From Pseudo-nitzschia pungens (Eukaryota > Bacillariophyta > Bacillariophyceae > Bacillariales > Bacillariaceae): DNA of 64,000 nt. Positions 21,737 to 30,509 of the stretch are shown one piece after another. The notes under the pieces were generated by a model that saw nothing but the letters and a program-made list of their open reading frames with translations, made no database searches and had not been told where the DNA came from. The first letter of the stretch is position 1; each line of letters begins with the position of its first letter. A program made the position numbers and the translations under genes. The stretch lies in assembly GCA_037355855.1 (NCBI GenBank), contig CM074768.1, positions 2,294,001 through 2,358,000 on the forward strand. The letters run 5' to 3'.

Positions 21737-24211
21737 ATGCGACCATGTCGATCGCCAGTCGTTCTCCTCGTATGGCTCTTTTGGCTTCTCGACATTGGAC
21801 TTGGAGTAGTTGATGACATTGGACTTGGAGCACGTGTAGTTGTTATCGCAGAGGCCAGAACGTGGAGAGATATTCTTCCGGTAAATGGCGGAAGCATCGA
21901 GCGGCAAGGAGGAATTCGTCGCCGACACCATTTTCGACCCGGGGAACTTAACTTTGAAATCGAGGAGGATCCATTGTATTTTCCACCCTTGACCGACGAG
22001 GAAGCCGAACCAGAAAGGAAGCCAAGCGAAAAGGACGCGACAACGGAAACCAAAACCAAAACCGAAACAAGCACACCAGATGAAACAAAGCCTAAAAGTG
22101 AACCAACAACAGTGGAGTTTGTTCCTGAAACACAAGCTCCCTCAGGTCCAACACCATCACTATCAACACCAACAACAACAACAACAACAACAACAACAGC
22201 AACAGCAACAACAGCAACAGCAACGTTGTCGCCCATTGATCAACCGCTTTCGAGCGACATTCCTGTCCACAAGAAAAGTCCCAAATCCGATCCCAAACAA
22301 AGAGACATAAGTTCCCATCGCAGTCATCACCGATCTCGGTCCCGAAACTTTGACACTCTGGTAACAACGGAGACTACGAATTCCGTCTTGGTGACTACGG
22401 AGTCACCGATTGCTGTCCCAACAGACTCCCCCACCAGCAAGGTTGAGGTTGGGGTTGAGGTTGAGGTCGACGTTCACACTAACACTGACACTGACATTGA
22501 CATTGACCTCCAAAAGTCTTACACCTATCCCGAAAACTCCATCACACCGATCCAGCCACCGCGATGGTACTTCAACTACGATACATCCAGTGATTAACTG
22601 TACGGACCGGGATATTCGGTCCTCTCGTTTTCGAGTGAGAACCCAAACGAGCTCATTGTCGAATACGGCAACAACGCATGGGTGCATTACGAACCACCCC
22701 CACCCATGGATCCCTATGCTGCCATGGCTCTGGCCAACGGATTGTCGGATCCCAACACCCACCGGGATGGAACGGCAACGGAAGAAGAAGACTCTCCTTT
22801 TTTTTATTGGGACGAATTCGGTCCCGACGGAATCGGCTTTGGCCCCTGGAAGGGCGCACTCGCCAGCCGGAACCTTCGCAGCACACCGAATCACTGCGGG
22901 AACGTGGGGAGGCAATCCCCGATCGACGTCCGCCCCACCGGTGTGGCCTGCCTCGAGCACCACCAGATCCGCTCCCGCGGGGGCGACTTTCGGCTCGGAG
23001 GAGACCGCGGCAACGTCCGGCTGTCCATCCTGCCCAGCAAGCTAAGGGTGTGGGTCCAGCGCCGGCCCTGCATCGACCTCGACAATCCCGTGTGCAGCGA
23101 GCCCGATCCGCCCCACGCCGATTTTCCGCACGGATGGCCGGGATTTGCCGACATGATCCACGTGGATTTCAAGTTTCCGGGAGAGCACACCATCTATGGT
23201 GAGGTCTTTGACGGGGAAATGCAGATCTACCACCTGCATCCCGGAAGGAGGAGACTGCCCGTGGTGAGCGTTCTCGTAAAGGTCGATACCGACATCGACA
23301 TCGACATCGACATCGACATGGATATCAACACCAACACCAACACCAACACCAACACGCACACAACGGGTGCAAACCATGGGCACAACGAGTACTTACAGCA
23401 GCTCATCGATGCGTTTCAATACGAATACGACACGAACAAGGCTCGGTGCGCGGCAGCTGCGATCCGGGAAGGGAACCGCAGGAGAAGACTACGTGTTCAG
23501 AAGCTCGAGCGCCACGAAACGACAAGGACAAACAACGTTGCAAATCAAGAAAATAACAACGACAACAACAACAACAACAACAACAATACTCATACGGGGG
23601 ACGCGGGACAGCGTCGAGCACCACAGCCAAGAGGGAATGATAACACTCTATCGGGTAGGGGGGGAGGGAGAGGGGTCTCATACCCATCGACGCAACCAAA
23701 AAATAACACTGGGGATGCGGATGGGACGCAAAAACGGGATGATGGCGGGGACTTTCCGCTTTCAAATCTCGAAAAGCTAGCAAATGCAGCATTCGGAGGG
23801 AACCAGGAAACGCTCGAGCACTACGCTAGCCTCCTGCGGAACGATTCCAATTTCACGGTTCAAAAGGACGAACACCGTCGCCGACTGGCATCGAGGTGGT
23901 ATCCGCACCACAAATCGTTGGTTCCTACCTATTATTTCTACGGATACGATGGATCCCTGACGGAGCCACCGTGCACCGAGATCGTCTCGTGGTTCGTCAT
24001 GGACACCCCCATGAGGATCTCTAAGAACCAGCTGGAACAAATGAAAAGGATCCTCTTCACCAACGTGCACGGCGATACCTGCAAGGAAACCAGCGTCCAC
24101 TACCGAAAGAGCGTGGCGCGACCGATTCAGGAAACCGGGGGGAATCGAGACGTCTGGCACTGCACCCGCGACAATTACGTGCCGGACCACGAGCGGCCAC
24201 CTGTTTCCTGA
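21737..24211 (+). CDS. Alpha-carbonic anhydrase, one in-frame stop
   Basis: Carbonic anhydrases interconvert CO2 and bicarbonate. The ATG at 21737 opens with a hydrophobic signal-like segment (VVLLVWLFWLLDIGLGVV). A Thr/Pro/Ser-rich region follows to about residue 275, then RWYFNYDTSSD. At 22595-22597 an in-frame TAA interrupts, and the same frame carries on for 538 more codons as LYGPGYSVLSF, then the alpha-CA core: NVGRQSPIDV, FPGEHTIYGE, EMQIYHLH, YYFYGYDGSLTEPPCTE and VSWFVMDTPMRIS. The frame is kept on both sides, so this looks like one gene with a nonsense codon or a base error. The usual His-x-His zinc pair appears as IHVDF, so one ligand seems replaced. An Asp-Ile/Asn-Thr repeat and an Asn-rich stretch are inserted inside the domain. 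Confidence 0.75.
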
Positions 24212-24540
24212 AAGCAAAAAAGGACAGGAAAGGGGAAAAAAAGAGAGGAGAACTCGACTCATCGTGGATCAGGCTGGATGGAACGAGGTGGCTCCTTCCG
24301 AACCTTGCCGTACACGGCTGGACGTGTACTGTAGTAAGAATAGAAACATGTTTTAAAGAGCACTAGATTAGAATCGTGGAATGGAACCAAGAGCAAAGAA
24401 CAAAGAACATAGTAGCGACCCAGAAAGAATCCACTCGATGAATGCGACGAGTGCATGGCAAAAAGCGATAGTAGATTGAAGAAAGATTAAAAGATAATCT
24501 GGAAGCATTCAGTGTACACGTAGCATCAGAAAGCAAATGG

Positions 24541-24822
24541 GATTCAGTTGCAATAGACGTGCGGATGACGCGATAGAGGTGCAGATCGGTTTGCGATAGA
24601 GGTGCGGATCAGTTTGCATAGAGGTGCGGATTGGTTGACGCGATAGACGTGCGGATCAGTTGACGCGATAGAGAGTGCGGATCGGATTGCGATAGAGGTG
24701 CGGATCGGATTGCAATAGAGGTGCGGATTGGTTGACGCGATAGAGGTGCAGATCGGATTGCGATAGAGGTGCGGATCGGTTTGCGATAGAGGTGCGGATT
24801 GGTTTGCGATAGAGGTATTATG
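24541..24822 (+). repeat. Minisatellite, about 20-27-bp units
   Basis: About a dozen units of the form GCGATAGAGGTGCGGATCGG, each followed by a variable TTT, ATT or TTGAC joint. Sub-types alternate along the array. Confidence 0.85.
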
Positions 24823-24891
24823 CTCTCACTATTTTCAATTTGCTGCAGTGATATCTCTTTGGCAATAATTTCTGCACGCAAGCCAATACAG

Positions 24892-24918
24892 ACACACACA
24901 CACACACACACACACACA
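24892..24918 (+). repeat. (CA)n microsatellite
   Basis: About thirteen CA dinucleotides. Confidence 0.9.
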
Positions 24919-25562
24919 TTATATTCTTCGTAATACCTACGTTTCGCTACAACCTCATCCCGGAACTCAGTGTTTTTTGCTTCAGTGAATACAAGCTTTT
25001 TCGTCTTTAAGACCCGAACAACGATAGATCTACCATCGAAGGAAGAAACAACGATAGGGGACAAACGCAAAACAATTACGGTCGCAGGTGTTCGTACTAG
25101 TGCTGTTGCTGACAACTTCGTATTACTTTTGCGTATACCTGCGAACATTATAGGATCGAATTGGCTCAAGAAACGATGGTGCCCAAGCGCCAACAATTGG
25201 ATAGATGTATGGTACTGATAAAAAACTTCCACTTCTGTGTGTTCAGAGGTATTCTTATTATTCTTATTATGAACTACTACACGGAAGTTTACTCGTGAAT
25301 ACCATCGGATCGAAGAACGATGTTCAACAAATGCAAAACAAATAAAATAGAGCGCATTCGATACCCGCGAGGCAGAAATTGCAGTCACTCCCAAAACGTA
25401 ACCGGTAGGTTCCTTCACGCTGGCTCGCTGCTGTTGCTGCTGCTGTTACTTGGAAATACTTCATATAATGATGTAATCTGTGGAGAGTTTGGCGCGGCAT
25501 TCGACCTCCGCACCTTATTTCCAGCGTGACTGATTTGGTTCATTCCTCCACCACGCTTATTA

Positions 25563-27731
25563 CTACGGTTTCTTGGGAAGGATCACTCGATTGATGGCGT
25601 GCAGGATACCGTCACTTGCCTGCACGTCCGCGTTAATAATCTTGGGATCTAGGTGGCTGAGATCAAATTCGGCGTTTTCGTCCCCAAAGGCGAGGCTACC
25701 GGTACCAACCTGGTACGTAATAGATTTCTCCTTTCTTTGGCGATTGATAATGGTGGAGCACCTGGTTTGGGTCTCAATTCCGTTCATCATTTTGAGCTTG
25801 CCGTTGCAGACCAAGTCCGACGACCGGATCACGGCACCCGGAACGATGTGATACATAGCGATAAACTTCCATCGGTCCAGCTCATTACCAGTCAAACCCT
25901 GTAGCGGCGGAAGAATTGCGTTGTTGACCGCATCGTTAGTGGGTGCAAAAATTGTGAAAGTTTTACCATCCAGGAGCATGCGCTCGGGGCTTTCGCTGAG
26001 TTCTCGCCTTGTAACATCGCACAACCCGGTTCCTCGCATGACCTCGCACCAGGTGCTAAAAATGTTTTCATTGGCAATGTCACATAGGATTTGACCTTGG
26101 GATTTCATGATTCATAGTGTTGAATAGAATTTAAAAAGTGTGAGTTTAGAAAGGAGTCATGCAAGGTACATTTCCAAACGTCACGGGCAAAGTTACGTAC
26201 AGACACCCATGAAAGGTCTTGTCTCCGATGGGGCAGACGACACCGACGGGTTGCTCGATGGACTGCTCGATGGAGTTGCCGATGGGAAAGAAGACACCGA
26301 TGGGGTGCTCGATGGACTGCTCGATGGAGTTGCCGATGGGGCAGACGATAAGGTTGGGACATCCGACGGTTCGTCAGACACGGTAGGATTCTCCGATGGT
26401 TCGTCCGACGTGGTGGGATTCTCCGAAGGCTCCTCCGAGGTGGTAGGATTTTCCGATGGCTCGAAGCTAGGTGTGGCAGACGGACTTGCCGACGGCGAGG
26501 AACTCGGAATCTCCGAAGGGCTTTCACCCGGAGACGCCGAGGGGTGAGCCGTTGGGGGAGCCGTGGGAGCCGTACTGGGTTGGGCAGTAGGAGCAGAAGA
26601 AATAAGTGGGGGTGGGACCGTAGGATCGGCATCGGTGGGCATGTGAGTCGGAAGAGGAGTTGGTCTGGGTGTCGGCCGAGCAGATGGAGTAGGTGTTGGT
26701 TCGTGTGTAGGCAACGGCTGAAAAAATCGTGGAACGCAAAATCAAAATGGACAGTCATTGGTGAGAGGCAACGCCGTTTCCTTCGTTTTTGAAGTTGGAG
26801 GATTGAATCGAATGCGCAAAATGATGTGTAATAATTCGGTGATTGATACAATACTTACCGTTGGGTTCGGCGTCGGCCTTCGTGTTGGTTCGGGTGTTAA
26901 AGGTGCTTCTGTTGGAGGGGCCTTGGGGTACTCAGGGTAGTAAGGATAGACAGGATAATATCCAGGATTGTAGCCAGGATTGTAGCCAGGATTGTAGCCA
27001 GGATTGTAGCCAGGATTGTAGCCAGGATTGTAGCCAGGATTGTAGCCAGGAGTGTAGCCAGGATTGTAGCCAGGATTGTAGCCAGGAGTGTAGCCAGGAT
27101 TGTACCCAGGATTGTACCCAGGAGTGTACCCAGGAGTGTACCCAGGATTGTACCCAGGATTGTACCCAGGATTGTACCCAGGGTAAGGATTGTACTGATA
27201 TTGAGGGTCATGGTACGGGTAGTAATACTCGGTGGGTTTCAACGTTGGGTGCGGGGTTGGCTTCGGGGTCAACCTGGGCGTTGGAATAGGAGTCGGCATC
27301 GGTGTCGGACGTTGTGTTGGTTCTGGAGTAGGCCGAGGCGTAGGGTTTGGGGTCGGACGCTCGGTAGGCGGTACCTCCGTTGGGTGAGGCGTCGGAGGCA
27401 CGACGGGAGCGGGATAAGGGTTATGATAGGGGTCGGGATGGTAGTGAGGGGTGGGCATTTTGGGAACGGGCGCCGGGTTTGGGTATGGGTCTGGCTTTGG
27501 AACGGGAGGGGGGTTTCTTAACGGGAAGTCATTTCCTCTCGTTTCCTCTTCCGGCCCGGGAGCTGGCACCGGAGCCGGCAAGGGGATGCCAAAGAAGCTT
27601 CCATCCAATGCGATCAGATCACGGTCGGGTTCTTTGTTGTCGCTTTCAACAGCTACGACAAAGCCATTGTCACCATTTCCCATCGCTGCAATGCATAGGG
27701 AAAGCGTCACCGCGCTTGCCGAGAATTTCAT
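25563..27731 (-). CDS. Secreted fasciclin protein with GY(N/T)P repeats
   Basis: Three exons, 27731-26859, 26717-26207 and 26095-25563, encode about 638 residues. Intron 1 has GTAAGT and TTTTTTCAG borders in phase 0. Intron 2 uses a GTGTCT donor and an AAG acceptor in phase 1 (MG|QILCDIA), which is less certain. The N-terminus, MKFSASAVTLSLCIAAMG, is a signal peptide. A Pro/Thr-rich region precedes about eighteen GYNP or GYTP tetrapeptides and one GYYP, then a Tyr-rich segment. Exon 2 is a Ser/Pro/Thr-rich mucin-like stalk. Exon 3 is one fasciclin domain: FTIFAPTNDAVNN, MYHIVPGAV and a closing DGILHAINRVILP. Fasciclin domains mediate adhesion, and Tyr/Gly/Pro repeats recall adhesive or elastic proteins. 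Extracellular matrix or frustule attachment is inference. Confidence 0.85.
26953..27181 (-). repeat. 12-bp coding repeat (GYNP/GYTP units)
   Basis: Nineteen tandem 12-mers, seen on the plus strand as CCAGGATTGTAG with GTAC and AGTG variants. Synonymous and Asn/Thr variants are interleaved, which indicates unequal exchange within the array. Confidence 0.92.
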
Positions 27732-30509
27732 GGTTGTTGATTTTCTCGTTTGATATGTTCGTTCGAATAATCTCTGTGTGGTTCTAAATGCTAGTAGATG
27801 AAGTTCCTAATGAAACAATCAACTATGTGTATCTACTCTTTTCTTGCTATGATCGCGTCGTATTGTATTATTTATCGAATGCATCCGATTGCATAGAATG
27901 ATGAAGGAAAGCAATGGTGATACTCTTCCTTTGTTTCGGTAGGTCCAACGATGTTTGTAGCTTATTCGCACGGTTTTTCGGTCGCAGCCCGTGACATGAA
28001 GGTATGTGTAAAATGTGAGCACGCCCCTCGGGGAAAAATCCGTTTGGTTTCTCGCTCGCTCGTAAATAAGCCTTATGACGCATGCCGAGCAAATGCCATG
28101 ATACACATAGGAAAACGCATTGAGTCTAATGAATCCGGTGTCAACGGTTTTGACATGTCTGTGACAACGGTAACTTTCTGAAGAATTGCCCGTTCCTCGA
28201 AAACGGTGAAGTGCGTGCATGCAGAATGTCTTAAAATTGCATGTGGGTGCGTTCGCATTCGTGAAAGTATGTACCGTTATATTCAGTTATGATCATTTTG
28301 GCGAACGACCCACACGGCTTCGAGAGCACCACAAATTAAAATTGTGCCGGTACTGAAGTAGCCTCCTTTTCTGAAGTATGTATGCTTTGATCATTTTTCT
28401 GGCATCTCTTAGCAGTCCTATTATTATCATCTCACCAAATGCTGCTAGGTACAGTGCTCTTATGTAAAGAGATTGCTGACTCACTCACAATCCAAATAAA
28501 CAAGAAAACAGTCTCAAGTTATATGCTCTGGCCAATCTCATTTTTTGTAGCTGTAGTCTTCTTCTTGTTGTTGTTGTTGCTCTTGTAGAATAGTACCAGC
28601 AGTACTAGGTAGCTAGTACTACTAGTCGTAGTAGTACTAGTACTAGTAGTATTAGAAGTGGTAGAGGAGAAGTTCTTGTTTTGCTCCTGTCATGAACAAG
28701 CAAGAACAAGCTCACCCCCCCTGCTGCCTTCTGGATTTGCATTCCAAGTGGGAGACTTGCCACCACTACGCTCTCGTGGTGGATTTCCCTGACAACAACT
28801 ACAAGATCAGACCTTGCCTGAACAGAGCAATCCTAGCTCGGTACCGTAAGTTACTGGTTCGTTGGAAAACTGCGCAAAGTCGGAGCATCGAAACGACGTA
28901 ACGGGCAAGTTACGGGACGGTATGTGGCCATATTCATTACTTCGTACTTCTTCTACCGTAAGAACCTTACCGGTACTACGAAGTATTATTTTTTTTAATT
29001 AAAAGAGAGTACGAAGTAAGGTTAAGGTTTACTACGTAGTAGTATTAATTAAAAAAATACGTACCGGTAACCTTACGAAGTAAAAGTAAGTTGTGTTACG
29101 AAATACTTCGTACAACTTAGGTTAAACCTTACCGGTACGAAGTACAGTACCGTACGGTAGAAGTAACCTTACTTTTGATTCGTAAAACCGAATTAAGGTT
29201 AAGATAACCTTACTCGTAACATTACCTTGTACTATTGAAAATACAGTGGGTGGCATTTTTTTGGCGTCCTACTGACGATTGCAAACGTCAAGAAGTCGAA
29301 AACGTAAGGTTAGCCGTACTACCGGTATGGTGTGGATCACGTTCTCCCACCGTAACGGTTTTGCAACCGTTTTCGATCCCGGAACCGCACCCGCGGTGGA
29401 TCCCGCCATCGCCACACGGTCGCTCCAACGGTAGGAATGTTCTGCATTTCCCATAGCCGAATCGTCGGAACTTCCGTGAGAATATGTATATGACGCAAGC
29501 ACTAGCTATCCCCGCGAGCGGATCCGGTCGTGTTGGCGTTGAAAGATTGGTCTGTATCCCAAGCGGGGATGGTAGGATTTCTACCAAAGCATACTTGAAT
29601 TTTGGGCGTGTGCCGATACAGTATCCAATAGTATGCAATTAGTATGCATTGGGAGCAGTGTGTTCAGCTATACCCGTGTAGACTCCGGTAGAACCTTACA
29701 GTAATTATGTAAATTGGAAATACTCTTTTTTTTAAAAAACGTAAGAGGAAGATCCTCTGGATGGAGAAATTCTTACCACACATCTTCGCGATCCGGGGAC
29801 AGTACAGATAGCTACAAAGGAGTCGTGGACGTCGATCCAAGATTCCTCCAGCCGTTGTGTGCATGTGTGTTTGAGCTTTTTAGGCCATCTGGGTCTCGCT
29901 CGTTGGGAATAGTATGCAACTAGCCTATGAATCGAGACAACGGCCCGGAGGTTTAGTCCCCGTGGGTTTCGCTTGTGGCTTGGGAAGATAGGATCCCCGC
30001 AACAATCGATAGGCACTAACAACCGCAATCCATAACATTCAACACCCGGGGACTATCGGCATTCGAATCGCATACATCGTTTGCTTACGTTTGCTTCCGT
30101 TGCAGATAAGGGCGTTTTCCATCGGAGTTTAGTGTGACAGGTTCCTAACACATCCAGACTCGACAAAGTCTCTAACAAACAACCGACACGACACGTTCCA
30201 AGAGTGCTCCTCTGCGGTTTCCACGATTGTTTCGCATCCCAAACATCTATCAAAACGCGATAGTATTCCAAACAACGTCACAACATTCCAACCCAACAAG
30301 AACCAACGAACGCTCAACATATATTGATGCATTAGCTACCGCGAAAGAACTCAAGTTGTTCTCTTTCTTCTTTCTTTCGTTGGTATAGACTCACAAAACC
30401 AACAACCACCAGGAAACGAAGCACAGGATTCATCCGGTCCAGTACAACCCAATCCAATATACAACAGAACACTATACAATACTATACAATATTATACAAT
30501 ACAATTGCA
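27732..30509. other. Long AT-rich intergenic spacer
   Basis: No supported gene in 2.8 kb. Dense TTACGGTAA, CCTTACGAAGTA and ACTAGTAGTAC motifs occur at 28595-28665 and 28905-29230. It probably carries promoters of the divergent fasciclin and HSF-like genes. Confidence 0.45.

Larger units (their letters stand above)
24212..25562. other. Intergenic spacer with minisatellite
   Basis: No gene supported. It includes the 24.54-24.82 kb minisatellite and a (CA)n run. The 269-codon minus frame across it is a translation of the repeat. Confidence 0.5.

Noticed and set aside
24541..24822. CRISPR-like array
   Set aside because: Units are directly adjacent, without unique spacers, in eukaryotic DNA; it is a minisatellite.
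24609..25418. 269-codon minus frame
   Set aside because: Its C-terminus is the translated minisatellite and the rest lacks any recognisable feature.
26843..27289. Plus-strand frame of CSQDCSQD repeats
   Set aside because: It is the antisense translation of the GYNP-encoding repeat of a gene with signal peptide, splice sites and a fasciclin domain.
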